Shown piece by piece: positions 7,768-17,508 of a stretch of 64,000 nt of DNA. The stretch is taken from contig JBARRP010000174.1 of assembly GCA_049644285.1 (NCBI GenBank), forward strand, positions 1 to 64,000, read 5' to 3'. This DNA comes from CAVRXT01 sp049644285 (lineage in GTDB: Bacteria; Acidobacteriota; Terriglobia; Acidiferrales; UBA7541). Position numbers and translations under genes: made by a program. Each line of letters begins with the position of its first letter. The stretch's first letter is position 1. The notes beneath the pieces are model-generated. The model saw only the letters and a program-made list of their open reading frames with translations, searched no databases and had not been told where the DNA came from.

Positions 7768-9483
7768 ATGTTTTCGACAAAGTGGCAGACGTCGCCGCGA
7801 AAGTACGGAATTACCATCGAGCGCGATGTCGCGATTCCGGTCCGAGATGGAATCACCCTCGATTCGGACATTTTCCGGCCGAACGCGGAAGGCAAATTCC
7901 CGGCGCTGCTTGCGGTCCATGCCTATCCCAAGGCAGTCCAATCGGCGCCGATGATGCCGATCGGTTTTTCCACCGCGCGAGGCTTTATAGAGACAGGCGA
8001 CTTCAACTTCTACGTTCGCCGTGGATACGCTCTTCTCGTCATCAATATCACGGGGACGCACAAATCCGGCGGCATCTTCGGAAACATCGACCCGCAATCC
8101 ATTCAAGACGTCTACGAGGCCGTCGAATGGACGGCCCATCAGCCCTGGTGCGACGCCAATGTGGGCATGACCGGCGTGTCCCATTTTTCGCGCGTCTCAA
8201 AGCGCGTCGCGGCGCTCGATCCCCCTCATCTGAAGGCGATCTTCGCGCCCTATGGTTGGACGGACATGTATCGCGATCTCTACTATCACGGCGGAATCTT
8301 CAATCACGGCTTCCTGTCGCACTGGGTGAAGACCAACGGCCCGCACTTTCATACAAAGAACACTCTGAGAGAGGAATGGGGCGAAGCGAAGTACGCACAG
8401 GCCGTCGAAGGCGCACTGCGCGATCCCGAGATCTTCGCCGTCCCTTACTTGGTGGATGCCCTGCGCAATCCCGATGTGGGGGCCAATTCGATGCTCGTCG
8501 ATTTGATCCTCAACAACCTCTGCAACGACTTTTATAAACAACGGTCCGTGGATTTCGAGAACACCAAAATACCGGCTTACTTCGGAGGTGATTGGGGGCT
8601 CTACGGCCTCCATCTGCCAGGGGATATCCGCGCTTTTGAAAAGTGGAAAGGCCCCAAGAAAATGACCATAGGCCCGCCGGTATATCTCGACCGGCCGCTA
8701 TATCAGTACGCCTACGAATCCCTTCGTTGGTTTGATCACTGGCTGAAGGGGATCAACACGGAGATTCTTGACGAGCCGCCACTGCATCTCTTCGTCGTCG
8801 GCACCAACGACTGGAAGTCCGCCGAGGAATGGCCCCTCCCGGAAACCAAATGGACGCCGTTTTACCTGCACGCAGATGGGCTGCTCAGCGAGCACGAGTT
8901 TTGGCCTGACGAGGGCTTCACGACTTACGAAGAGTCGCCCTTCAATCACGATGAGATTGAATTCAAGACGCCGCCGATAGTAGAAAATACCGAAATTTGC
9001 GGCCCGATCGTGCTGAACTTATTCGGCTCGACGACGGATACCGAGGTGCTTTGGTTCGTCTCCGTCTGGCATTTCGATGCGGAGGGTCGGAACACTCTGT
9101 TAACCCGGGGATGGCTGCGAGGATCACAACGCAGGCTCGATCTGAAGGCATCAAAACCGTGGCAACCCATCCACCTTCACACCCAACGAGAGCCGCTCGA
9201 GCCGAACAAAATCTACGAATTCAATGTCGAGATCCGCCCTTATGCCATCCTGCTCAAGGCTGGAGAGCGGATCGGAATCAAGATCAAGAGCGCCGACGAT
9301 GAAGTCCCCAAGAATTCCCTCGAGTGGATCGGGATCGGCCACGTCTCAAGACGAACTGCATCTCATGTGACGGTCCACCACAACGCGGACTATCCGTCCC
9401 ATCTCCTGCTCCCGATCACCAAGGGCAACCGCATCGGAACTTACATTTCCGGAGGAGAACTTCCTCCACTCCAGCGGCCGTGA
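7768..9483 (+). CDS. CocE/NonD family serine hydrolase
   Basis: 571 aa, no signal peptide. The N-terminal alpha/beta-hydrolase part (X-Pro dipeptidyl-peptidase S15 type) has IERDVAIPVRDGITLDSDIF at residues 14-33 and a nucleophile motif GMTGVSHFSR with Ser138. This is followed by a lid region and the jelly-roll C-terminal domain (VLNLFGSTTDTEVLWFVSVW, then LTRGWLRGSQR). Family members cleave acyl esters or amides such as cocaine and glutaryl-7-ACA. The GVSHFS nucleophile elbow, in place of the common GVSYLG, is slightly unusual. It is the last gene of the cupin - GrdB-like - CocE operon. Confidence 0.82.
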   Translation: MFSTKWQTSPRKYGITIERDVAIPVRDGITLDSDIFRPNAEGKFPALLAVHAYPKAVQSAPMMPIGFSTARGFIETGDFNFYVRRGYALLVINITGTHKSGGIFGNIDPQSIQDVYEAVEWTAHQPWCDANVGMTGVSHFSRVSKRVAALDPPHLKAIFAPYGWTDMYRDLYYHGGIFNHGFLSHWVKTNGPHFHTKNTLREEWGEAKYAQAVEGALRDPEIFAVPYLVDALRNPDVGANSMLVDLILNNLCNDFYKQRSVDFENTKIPAYFGGDWGLYGLHLPGDIRAFEKWKGPKKMTIGPPVYLDRPLYQYAYESLRWFDHWLKGINTEILDEPPLHLFVVGTNDWKSAEEWPLPETKWTPFYLHADGLLSEHEFWPDEGFTTYEESPFNHDEIEFKTPPIVENTEICGPIVLNLFGSTTDTEVLWFVSVWHFDAEGRNTLLTRGWLRGSQRRLDLKASKPWQPIHLHTQREPLEPNKIYEFNVEIRPYAILLKAGERIGIKIKSADDEVPKNSLEWIGIGHVSRRTASHVTVHHNADYPSHLLLPITKGNRIGTYISGGELPPLQRP

Positions 9484-9571
9484 GTCGCTGAGAGCGTCCC
9501 TCCGGCCAAACATATTTCGACTCTTACTGGCTGCACGCCTACATTTCATGCGTTACAATTCCCCGGCGCAC

Positions 9572-10171
9572 TCAAAGTGGATCTCCAACAAGCCATCTCT
9601 TTCCCCGAGCATATAGGGCTTCGACCTCCGGTCCCTTGAGGCCTGGCCGATCCCGCCCCACGTCGTAGCCGATGCTGGCCTGGAGATATGCCAGATGGCG
9701 ATAGCCTTCGGGAAAGCTCTCCAAAAGCTTCGCGTCCAGCTTGATGGTCTTTGAAGGATCGACAGGATCCAGGCGATCCTTTTCGTAGATCGGTTGCCTT
9801 CGTACGATTCCCCACCGGCCTTCGCGCTTCTCGAAGAAATCGTAGAAGCGCCCGGTGCACAAAACGTCGCACAGAACATCGTGCACCAGGGCGCGCTGGG
9901 AAATGGCCATCTTCGTTTGGGCAATCCCCCGATGACCGGCTAGATCAATTGAGCTTCCTCCGAGAGAATGGAATATGCTCACTCCGCGTTCCCAGCCTTC
10001 ACGCCTCGCTCGCACAAACTCGTTGGCCGGGCCCTGCCACCATGTCGCCGACATGTAGCCACCCTCGTGCCAAATCGTGCGGAATCGCTCCCAATCCCCG
10101 GAGTCCCCCCAGATCGCCCAGTTCTCGATCACTTCTCGGATTGCCAGCTTTTCCAAGAGCTCCTCGTTCAT
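9572..10171 (-). CDS. SnoaL-like/NTF2-fold protein
   Basis: 199 aa from ATG 10171 (MNEELLEKLAIREVIENWAI), preceded by AAAGGA. A longer start at 10192 is possible. The opening pattern LAIREVIENWAIWGDSGDWE is typical of SnoaL_4-type NTF2-like proteins associated with ring-hydroxylating or hydratase chemistry. Further conserved points are FHSLGGSSIDLAGHRGIAQT and GRFYDFFEKREGRWGIVRR. The cone-shaped fold binds small hydrophobic substrates. It is convergent with the CocE gene and next to the TonB receptor; a role in the same catabolic route is inferred only from position. Confidence 0.72.
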   Translation of the reverse strand: MNEELLEKLAIREVIENWAIWGDSGDWERFRTIWHEGGYMSATWWQGPANEFVRARREGWERGVSIFHSLGGSSIDLAGHRGIAQTKMAISQRALVHDVLCDVLCTGRFYDFFEKREGRWGIVRRQPIYEKDRLDPVDPSKTIKLDAKLLESFPEGYRHLAYLQASIGYDVGRDRPGLKGPEVEALYARGKRWLVGDPL

Positions 10172-10267
10172 CGTCGTCCTTTCGTAGAACACCCGCGATG
10201 CGCTTCACAATTGCGCCCTCATTGTAGCGGCAAACAAGCGCCCTGGCGTGGTGTTCAGTGACGGCGA

Positions 10268-13200
10268 TTAGAAGATTAATTTCAAGCCCAACTGGATTGC
10301 GCGGTTGCCGCCTGATCCGAGTACGGGGTTGCCACCTGCCTGGTCCGGTGTGGCACAACCACAGCCGAACTGGTTGTGCGACGAAGGATCGGCAAAGGCA
10401 GCGAGGCCGAAGCTATTCGGTCCGCCGTACGGATTCGCGAAGTTGGGATGGTTGAGCACGTTGAAGAACTCAGCCCGGAACTGGGCGGTGAGCCGCTCCT
10501 TGAACTTCCAACCCTTGGTCACGGACAAATCCCAGTTGCGCATGCCCGAGTCGCGGAAGACGTTGCGGCCCATTGTGCCAAAGGTTCCAAGGGCAGGAGG
10601 AATCAAGACGGAGTGACCTTGCGCGTAGCAGCCAAGGGCCGGGCTGGTGACTTGCGTCGAGGTCGGACCGCCAGCCACTCCTCCGTCCACTTTTGTGGCG
10701 GCCGCTAAACAGGCAGCAAAGAAGGCGGCGGATTGGACAGCGGGAAGTGGAACCGGGGCCGGGTTGGCGGGCGTGAGTTGAGTGCAAACGGCGTCACTTG
10801 GGCTAGTGCCGCTGCAATGAGGAATTGTGGAGTTACCGGATTGGAAGTCCTTGTGGTTGCCGAAGAAATCCCAGCGATCGGAAGCCTCACCTGTCGTGCT
10901 GATGTTATCTATTTGATCTTGCGCGAGCCAGGGCTGGCCGGTCTGAAAGGTCACGATGGAATTCAGCGCCCAGCCTTGCAGGAGCTGGGCCGGCGACTTG
11001 ATCCCGGGAATATTGTAGGTCAACGCGAAAGTGAAACGATGTGTTATGTCGAAGTCGCTGCTCGCGTACTCACGGCCGGGATGTGTGCTGTCCTGCGGAA
11101 GGAATATGTTGATGTTGTAGGAATCGTCGTCGAGAGCGTGAGCGTAAGTGTAAGACGCAAGGAAGGACAGCCCGTGGGCAGCCCGCTGCGTCAGGGTTGT
11201 CTGCAGGCTGTTGTAGTTAGATTCGGAATTGTTCGAGAGCCGGTTGATGAACCCCAGGTAAGGGAACGCCTTGGTGAACGGGCCAGGGTTAGGCGTCGCG
11301 CTGCCAGGAACCGGGACAGGCTGGTTCAGATCGGTGATGCCTTCCAACCTCGATCCATGGTTGCCGACGTAAGCAAGGTTCCAAGAGAGGTTGTTTGTGA
11401 AAGCGTGCTGAACGCCCAGGGTCCAATTGCTGACGTAGGGATTGCGGAAATTGCGGTCTACCCCCAGGACGTTGCAGGGCACGACCGGGTTGGGGTTGCC
11501 GGGCAGGGTCGAGCTGTCGCCGCATTGGACGGTGCTGCCTTGGAGCAGGGGTACCGAGGGGCTGTTGTTCTGCCAGTTGGATGCGAGCGACGAGCCAGTG
11601 CCGCCAGGAACGGTGACGCTGCTGAACTTGATCGTGCCAGTACTAGGCGTCGAGACGCCGTTCTTCACGATGGCGGCTCCGGTGGGGATGTTGGCGAGAC
11701 CGAGTGTGCTGGCGTTGTTTGTCTGCCCCTGCCCAATAAACACATACATGGGCAAAGACGTATCGGCAACGATGCTATATCCCGCGTGTAGCACGGTTGT
11801 CCCCTTGCCCGAAATATCCCAGGACACGCCCAACCGTGGCGCGAAATCCAGGTGATCGCCGTTGTAGGGAGAGCTGATCTGATTGCCAACCTGTACCAGT
11901 CCAAGCGTCCGATCGAAATTGCCCAAGCCGTTGTGTTCCTCCTTTAGGGGCGTAATGTAGTCGTAGCGCAGTCCAAGATTCACGGTCAGTCTTGGAGTGA
12001 CGCGCCAGTCGTCCTGGACGGAGCCGGAATACGCCCATGTGGTCAGGTGCAGCTGAGGAGTCCCCACCGCAACGGTCGCCTTGAACGGGATGCCAGCCAA
12101 GAGGTCCTCGAGTGGCGTGGAGCTCGTTGTGGTGCAATTGGGTTGAGGTATGCAGAAGGCTCCGCCACCATTGAAGTTGATAACACCCTTGCCAAAGCTA
12201 AAACGGGCCGAGTTCACAATGTTGTGGCGGATCTCTCCGCCGAATTTGATGGCGTGATTGCCGCGCAAATACGAAGCATAATCTACAACCTGGATCACGG
12301 TGTCGGGCCCAAAGTGGATGGGCCAGCTTGGACTGCCGCCCAGGCTAGTAAATCCCGCAACGTTGACCCCCGGAAATCCACCGAGTAGCGGATTGGTCAC
12401 ACCCGTGTTGATGCCATAGCTTGATGCAGACACGTTGCTATCCAGGGTATGGGTGCCCCGGTTCATGTGTACGTAGCCAAACCGAGCCTGATTCACCCAA
12501 CGCGAATTCGGGACCCAGGTCCAATTGCTTCCGAATACTTGTGGGTCGTTGAATTGTTGCGAGAGCCACTGTGGCTGGACATAGATGATGTCCTCGGCGG
12601 TTATGAGGCCGCGACTGATAAAATACATACCATTCACTGAATGGTGGTCATTAATATGGTAGTCGATCTTGGCCACGCCATTGTGGGATCCAAAAGTGCT
12701 GGGGAAGCCCTGATTAAAGGTCGGAGCGGATCCGCGGTTGGTTGGGAACACGCCGCCGGTACAAGTGACCGGAGGACCCACGCTGCAACCTGTCAGTTTC
12801 AGGCTGAGTGCACTTGGCTTGACATTGTGAGCTGCCAGATCCGCGATGGCATCCGGAAGACTGTTCGCTGGATCGGGCGTGGCCTGCGGGAGCACTTCAG
12901 GAACGGACGCCTGGAAGAAATTTCCTACCGTGTACCGCTCGTCCTCGAAACCCAGAAAAAAGAACAGCTTGTCTTTCATGAGGGGCCCACCCGCGGTAGC
13001 GCCAAACTGCTCCAGCGCCACTGGCCGCTGCGGGAGTGGTGCCGGGGTGAAGTAGTTGCGCGCATCCCACGCGCTGTCGCGTCCAAAAGCGTAAGCCGTG
13101 CCGTGAAGACTGTTCGTACCCGACTTCAACCCGACGTTGACGATGGCCCCGGGCTTTCCACCGTATTCCGCCGGCGGATTTTCCTCGATATTCACTTCCT

Positions 13201-13909
13201 GAATGGCGTCAATTGGCAGGATCGTCGCCGCATCTCCCGCGACGCCTGCCCCGTTGATTATCATCAAACCGGTCAAAGGTTCGTCGTCGGTCAAACCGTC
13301 CACGATGAACCCATTGTCCTCGGGGCGAATGCCGTTGGTGCTCTGGGTCCATCCTCCTCCACCGGGTTGAATCATAGATCCTGGGCGCAATACGAGGAGA
13401 TTCTGATAATTTCGGCCGTTTAAAGGCAGGTCATTGATGGTCTCGTTGCTCAGGGTTCCACCGAGAGTGGAATTCGTGGTCTCCACAAGCGGGGCTTCTT
13501 CGGTGACGGTGATCGTCTCGACTTGCTCTCCGGGCTGGAGGGTAAGGTCAACACGAAGGTCCTTGCCTACCTCCAACAAGAGGCCGGAGTGCTGCACGGT
13601 CTTGAAGCCCTTAACCTCAGCGCGGACTGCATATGTGCCGGGAAGCAAGTTCGGAGCGGCATACTCTCCCGCTTGATCCGTGGTCAGAGTTCGCGAGATG
13701 CCTCTCTGCACATCCGTGACGATCACAGTGGCGCCGGTTATCACGCCGCCGCCTTGGTCCGTGACGCTGCCCAGAATCCGGCCTGCATTGCCTTGCGCCA
13801 ACACCGGGAGGCACAGCAAAAACACCCCCATGCTCGCGCCCAGCGTCCGCATCGCGTTCCTTACGGGCAGGCGCAGTGATCCATCAGCCCTCATCGCAAG
13901 GGATTTCAT
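10268..13909 (-). CDS. Oar-like TonB-dependent outer-membrane receptor
   Basis: 1213 aa. A signal sequence (to about residue 38, VFLLCLPVLAQ) is followed by a carboxypeptidase-regulatory-like domain (GRILGSVTDQGGGVITGATV, about 43-125), a plug domain (EQVETITVTEEAPLVETTNS onward) and a long beta-barrel ending in IQLGLKLIF with a terminal Phe. This architecture is expanded in Acidobacteriota, where it is thought to import oligomers or chelated ligands using TonB energy. The ligand is unknown. It is flanked by the SnoaL-like gene and the amidohydrolase-ligase-SDR operon on the same strand, and its promoter region carries repeated TGTAA/TTACA elements. Confidence 0.9.
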   Translation of the reverse strand: MKSLAMRADGSLRLPVRNAMRTLGASMGVFLLCLPVLAQGNAGRILGSVTDQGGGVITGATVIVTDVQRGISRTLTTDQAGEYAAPNLLPGTYAVRAEVKGFKTVQHSGLLLEVGKDLRVDLTLQPGEQVETITVTEEAPLVETTNSTLGGTLSNETINDLPLNGRNYQNLLVLRPGSMIQPGGGGWTQSTNGIRPEDNGFIVDGLTDDEPLTGLMIINGAGVAGDAATILPIDAIQEVNIEENPPAEYGGKPGAIVNVGLKSGTNSLHGTAYAFGRDSAWDARNYFTPAPLPQRPVALEQFGATAGGPLMKDKLFFFLGFEDERYTVGNFFQASVPEVLPQATPDPANSLPDAIADLAAHNVKPSALSLKLTGCSVGPPVTCTGGVFPTNRGSAPTFNQGFPSTFGSHNGVAKIDYHINDHHSVNGMYFISRGLITAEDIIYVQPQWLSQQFNDPQVFGSNWTWVPNSRWVNQARFGYVHMNRGTHTLDSNVSASSYGINTGVTNPLLGGFPGVNVAGFTSLGGSPSWPIHFGPDTVIQVVDYASYLRGNHAIKFGGEIRHNIVNSARFSFGKGVINFNGGGAFCIPQPNCTTTSSTPLEDLLAGIPFKATVAVGTPQLHLTTWAYSGSVQDDWRVTPRLTVNLGLRYDYITPLKEEHNGLGNFDRTLGLVQVGNQISSPYNGDHLDFAPRLGVSWDISGKGTTVLHAGYSIVADTSLPMYVFIGQGQTNNASTLGLANIPTGAAIVKNGVSTPSTGTIKFSSVTVPGGTGSSLASNWQNNSPSVPLLQGSTVQCGDSSTLPGNPNPVVPCNVLGVDRNFRNPYVSNWTLGVQHAFTNNLSWNLAYVGNHGSRLEGITDLNQPVPVPGSATPNPGPFTKAFPYLGFINRLSNNSESNYNSLQTTLTQRAAHGLSFLASYTYAHALDDDSYNINIFLPQDSTHPGREYASSDFDITHRFTFALTYNIPGIKSPAQLLQGWALNSIVTFQTGQPWLAQDQIDNISTTGEASDRWDFFGNHKDFQSGNSTIPHCSGTSPSDAVCTQLTPANPAPVPLPAVQSAAFFAACLAAATKVDGGVAGGPTSTQVTSPALGCYAQGHSVLIPPALGTFGTMGRNVFRDSGMRNWDLSVTKGWKFKERLTAQFRAEFFNVLNHPNFANPYGGPNSFGLAAFADPSSHNQFGCGCATPDQAGGNPVLGSGGNRAIQLGLKLIF

Positions 13910-13989
13910 AGCTGGCCACCCCCTTCAAACTGATACGTCAAGCTCTAAGCGCACTGGTTGAGCTCGACTTCGCGACTCTGTGAGTGGGC

Positions 13990-14039
13990 TGTAACATCTT
14001 ACAAGAAACGATGTCAAGAAAAATCTGAACGTGTTACAG
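13990..14039 (-). promoter_or_regulatory. TonB-receptor promoter with paired operator-like dyads
   Basis: On the minus strand a good -35 (TTGACA, 14017-14012) is followed by a -10 region lying inside the dyad TGTAAGATGTTACA (14003-13990). Upstream of the -35 lies CTGTAACACGTTCAG (14039-14025), which repeats the CTGTAACA/TGTTACAG motif. Two related elements on either side of the -35 suggest a regulator that controls the receptor gene at 10268-13909. The upstream element also resembles the 6196-6215 palindrome (CTGAACATGTACAG) with one substitution and one inserted base. Confidence 0.45.
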
Positions 14040-14092
14040 GTTTCGGTCGCAGGTGTAGCGCTCAGGGCCGCCCTGCTTGACGATGCCCAATT

Positions 14093-14980
14093 TCAGCGAG
14101 CTTGCTTATTCGGACTAAGCGCCGGCTGTGCCATCCGAGAGAAACCAAGCACACGTTCGGCATTGCGGTGAAATACCCGTTCCTGGATGTCGTCGGGGTA
14201 GCCAAGTTCGGCCCACTCACGAAGCAGGCGGTCATACGGCATGCTCGGATAATCGCTGCCGAACATGATCTTCTCCTTTAAACGCGCGCGAATATCAGTC
14301 TTGAGCTGCGATGGGAAATATTTTGGCGCCCAGCCGGATAGTTCCCAAAAGACGTTTCCTTTGTGCAGCGCGACCGCGGTCATTTCGTCGACCCAAGGCC
14401 AACCGGGGTGGGCCGCGATGATCGTAAGGTTCGGAAAATCAGCGGCGAGCTCGTCGATGGCTGATGGATGAGCGTGCCGCAGCTTGGCGCCCATGCCTCC
14501 AGGCACGCCCGCTCCCATCCCCGTTGTTCCCACATCGATCATCACCGGCGCCTTCAATTCGTTGATGACCTCAAACAGCGCGTAGAGGCGCCGGTCGTTG
14601 ACGGCGTAATGCCCGATGATGGGATGAAAGTGAAATCCCAACATGCCAAGTTCTTGGATCGCGCGCTTGGCCTCGCGGATGGCTGCTTCCTCCTTGAAAG
14701 GATCCACGGCGGCCCAGGACTGGATGATCCGTTCCGGGTGGCGCTTTTGCATGCCCGATACGAATTCGTTCGAACAGGGAGGCGTTCCGACAGTCGTCTC
14801 GAGATCAAGAGCAACCAGAACAGCTTCGACGCCCGCATCGGCGAATTCCTGGATGACCTCGTCCTCGCTCTTGGGTGTCCAGGGCCGGTTCCAATAGGCG
14901 GCAAGAGCGTCGACATAAGGCCGCTGGCAGGCAATCCACTCCTTCGTGTTCGGGTAGCAATGAAGGTCGATAATCCTCAT
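14093..14980 (-). CDS. Amidohydrolase_2 family protein
   Basis: 295 aa with no signal peptide, so cytoplasmic. It starts MRIIDLHCYPNTKEW (DLHCYP in place of the usual HxH, so one metal-binding His is replaced by Tyr-Pro). It continues with GFHFHPIIGHYAVND, LTIIAAHPGWPWVDE and IMFGSDYPSMPYDR. Family members are metal-dependent hydrolases or non-oxidative decarboxylases of aromatic acids. The start overlaps the stop of the ligase gene (ATGA), which implies translational coupling. It is the third gene of the SDR - ligase - amidohydrolase operon. Confidence 0.8.
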   Translation of the reverse strand: MRIIDLHCYPNTKEWIACQRPYVDALAAYWNRPWTPKSEDEVIQEFADAGVEAVLVALDLETTVGTPPCSNEFVSGMQKRHPERIIQSWAAVDPFKEEAAIREAKRAIQELGMLGFHFHPIIGHYAVNDRRLYALFEVINELKAPVMIDVGTTGMGAGVPGGMGAKLRHAHPSAIDELAADFPNLTIIAAHPGWPWVDEMTAVALHKGNVFWELSGWAPKYFPSQLKTDIRARLKEKIMFGSDYPSMPYDRLLREWAELGYPDDIQERVFHRNAERVLGFSRMAQPALSPNKQAR

Positions 14981-16680
14981 GGCTCTTCGGGAGAATTGCG
15001 ATAGGTCGCGTCCTCGCCGGATGTACCGCCCTGAGTTCCTCGCTCCGCCTCGATTTTCGCGGAAATCATCTCCACCAGTTTCTTCTTTGAAACCTTGCCG
15101 AGGATCGACAGCGGAAAATCGGGCAGGATTTCCAGACGCTCGGGAAGCTTGAACTTGGCGATTTCTTTGCCCAGCAGAAAATTCTTCAGCTCATCGAGGC
15201 TGAGTCCCAATCCATCGCGCAGCAACACGCACGCGCACATCCGCTCACCAAGGTCGGGATCAGGAACCGGAATGCAGGCCACGTTCTTTACCGCCGGATG
15301 TGACAGAATGAGATTCTCGATCTCCTCGGCGCTGATTTTTTCTCCGCCGCGATTGATCAGATCTTTCTTTCGTCCCTCGACGATGTAGTTGCCCGATGCG
15401 TGCTGCCGCATCAGGTCTCCTGACCGGTAGAAGCCGTCAGCGGTAAAAGCCCGGGCGTTGTATTCGGGAACGCCGAAATAACCGCGCAACGTGTACGGGC
15501 CCCGGCAGCACAGTTCGCCCACCTCGCCGAAAGGCACTTCGTTGCCATCGCGATCCAGCAGACGCACTTCGTCATCCGGGGAGATGGGACGCCCCTCCGT
15601 TTCCAGGCGCACATCTTCGGGGTCGTCGAGCCGGACGAACATCAAAAGCCCTTCCGCCATGCCGAAGTTCTCTTGCACCATAGCGTTCGGAATAAGCCTC
15701 TTCGCGAGCAGCCGAACCTGCGGTTGAAGTCGCTGGCCACCGCTCTGAATGATTCGCAGCGACGAAAGATCGTAGCGCGTCACGGCTCGGTCGTTCAGCA
15801 GCCGAATCAGCAGAGCAGGAACCACTTTCAAGTGTGTGATCCGATGCTTCTGAATCAGCGCGCAGACGTCATCGGGCTTAGCGCTGGTGCTGACCACCAC
15901 CTTGGCGCCTTGAAAAAGGAAGCCCTGAACGCCAGGGCACGCAAGCGATAGGTTGTGCGCGATGGGCAGCACAACCAGCAGCACCGAGTCGCCATGAACC
16001 CCGCAGACCCTCGCGGCAGTCTTGGAGTTGTAAGCGTAGTCGTTGTGGGTGCGCGGAATCAGCTTGGGAATTCCGGTGGTTCCGCCGGAAAGCTGAAAGA
16101 CCGCCGGGTCGGTCGGCTCAATGTGGATTTCGGAAAGCGTCGAGGCGGGCATCCTCGCTGGCGTCGAAATCATTTCTGGGAGTGACAGGAACCCCTTGCG
16201 CGGGGCTCCCAGAATGATGACGTGCTTCAGTGTTGGACCTGCCTTGCGGATGCGGTCAACCATCTTGGCAGGGTCAAAGGCGCGTTGGCGCTTGGGAATG
16301 ACGCAGGCCGCGGCGCCCGAGAGCGCAACGAACTGGCTGACCTCCGCATATCGATGGCTTGGCAAAGCGGCAATTGGAATACACCCGATCTTCTGAAGAC
16401 CCAAATAAAGAATAACGAACTCGGCTACGTTGGGCAGTTGGACTACCACCCGGTCCAGGGCCTTCAGGCCGATACTCAACAGGTGTAGCGCCAAGTTGTC
16501 GGAAAGGCGGTCGAGTTCGGCATAGGTAAGTGACCGGTCGCCATCAATCACCGCAATACGATCCGCGTAGCGTTCGAAGACCAGCTTGAATTCTTCCGCC
16601 AACGGCTTATCGGCCCAGTAACCGCGTTCGCGGTACCGTTGTGCAAACTCAGCCGGAAATGGCACGACTCCTTGCAGCAT
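14977..16680 (-). CDS. Aryl-acid AMP/CoA ligase (EntE/DhbE-like)
   Basis: 567 aa adenylate-forming enzyme. The opening VVPFPAEFAQRYRERGYW and the IAALPSHRYAEVSQF segment are typical of 2,3-dihydroxybenzoate- and salicylate-AMP ligases. The adenylation motifs are in order: P-loop QLSGGTTGIPKLIPRTHNDY, ENFGMAEGLLMF, FYRSGDLMR, LINRGGEKISAEEIENL, and the C-terminal catalytic Lys in ILGKVSKKKL. It would activate an aromatic carboxylic acid with ATP. No siderophore carrier or condensation gene is nearby, so CoA activation for catabolism is more likely. The gene lies 17 bp after the SDR stop and overlaps the amidohydrolase start. Confidence 0.85.
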   Translation of the reverse strand: MLQGVVPFPAEFAQRYRERGYWADKPLAEEFKLVFERYADRIAVIDGDRSLTYAELDRLSDNLALHLLSIGLKALDRVVVQLPNVAEFVILYLGLQKIGCIPIAALPSHRYAEVSQFVALSGAAACVIPKRQRAFDPAKMVDRIRKAGPTLKHVIILGAPRKGFLSLPEMISTPARMPASTLSEIHIEPTDPAVFQLSGGTTGIPKLIPRTHNDYAYNSKTAARVCGVHGDSVLLVVLPIAHNLSLACPGVQGFLFQGAKVVVSTSAKPDDVCALIQKHRITHLKVVPALLIRLLNDRAVTRYDLSSLRIIQSGGQRLQPQVRLLAKRLIPNAMVQENFGMAEGLLMFVRLDDPEDVRLETEGRPISPDDEVRLLDRDGNEVPFGEVGELCCRGPYTLRGYFGVPEYNARAFTADGFYRSGDLMRQHASGNYIVEGRKKDLINRGGEKISAEEIENLILSHPAVKNVACIPVPDPDLGERMCACVLLRDGLGLSLDELKNFLLGKEIAKFKLPERLEILPDFPLSILGKVSKKKLVEMISAKIEAERGTQGGTSGEDATYRNSPEEP

Positions 16681-16697
16681 TCCTTATCTCTCTTCGC

Positions 16698-17459
16698 TCA
16701 GGTTGTGGCTGCATAACCTCCGTCAACGACCAGGACCTCGCCGTTGACGAAGCGATTGCTCGTTACCAGGTTGACGATTACCTCGGCGACGTCCTCGGGG
16801 GTCGCGCAGCGGCGCAAAGGGGTGCTCTTGGCGCGACGCGCGATCAGCTCATCGTATTTGTCCCCAAGCATCCGCACCATCCATTCGCCCTCTACCCAGC
16901 CCGGCGCAACCGCGTTCACGCGGATTTCCGGGGCAAGGTTGAGCGCCAAGAGCTTTGTGAGACTCACAACTGCAGCCTTGCTGGCGGTGTAGGGAAGCGG
17001 CTGCGGACCTGGACGCAGGCCGACAATGCTGGTCGTATTCACGACGCTGCCGTGCGCCACCCTCAATAGAGGCGCGGAGGCGCGTGTGACTTGAAAGACT
17101 CCGCGGACGTTCACCGCGAAGACGCGGTCCCACTCCTCAGCGGTCATGGACTCGAAATCCTTCGGCTTGACCTGCGTTGTCGTGCCCGCGTTGTTCACCA
17201 GGGCATCGAGGCGCCCAAACTCCCGCTCGACTGCGGCGAGCATCTTGCGCACCGAGGGATCATCGCTGACATCACATCGAAACAGCAGTGTCTTCGCCCC
17301 TTTTTCATGCGCAAGTTTCGCGGTCTCGCGGGCCGCCTGTTCGCTGCGGCTGTAGTTGACCGCAACATCAAAACCAGCCCCAGCCAACGCGAGCGCCGCC
17401 GCGCGGCCGATGCCGCTGGACCCGCCCGTCACTAACGCGACTCGCCTGTCTTGCGCCAT
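16698..17459 (-). CDS. SDR-family oxidoreductase (FabG-like)
   Basis: 253 aa, classical short-chain dehydrogenase. It has the NAD(P)-binding TGGSSGIG at residues 11-18, NNAG, catalytic Ser in VVNTTSIVG, the YTASK active site (YxxxK), and the C-terminal VNGEVLVVDGGYAA. The AVNYSRSE segment after the second beta strand suggests NADP(H) preference. GAGGAGACGGC precedes the ATG. It is the first gene of a three-gene operon with the aryl ligase and an amidohydrolase, and the operator-like palindrome at 17509-17528 is 50 bases upstream. It probably oxidises or reduces a hydroxyl/keto group of the pathway substrate. Confidence 0.88.
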   Translation of the reverse strand: MAQDRRVALVTGGSSGIGRAAALALAGAGFDVAVNYSRSEQAARETAKLAHEKGAKTLLFRCDVSDDPSVRKMLAAVEREFGRLDALVNNAGTTTQVKPKDFESMTAEEWDRVFAVNVRGVFQVTRASAPLLRVAHGSVVNTTSIVGLRPGPQPLPYTASKAAVVSLTKLLALNLAPEIRVNAVAPGWVEGEWMVRMLGDKYDELIARRAKSTPLRRCATPEDVAEVIVNLVTSNRFVNGEVLVVDGGYAATT

Positions 17460-17508
17460 GCCGTCTCCTCACCTAGCAGGCTTGAAAAACCGTCCCGTCG
17501 AGCGATAC

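Noticed and set aside
10733..11791. 352-codon open frame on the plus strand inside the receptor gene
   Set aside because: It lies antisense to a clear TonB receptor, has no ribosome site or recognisable domain, and arises from GC-rich codon bias.
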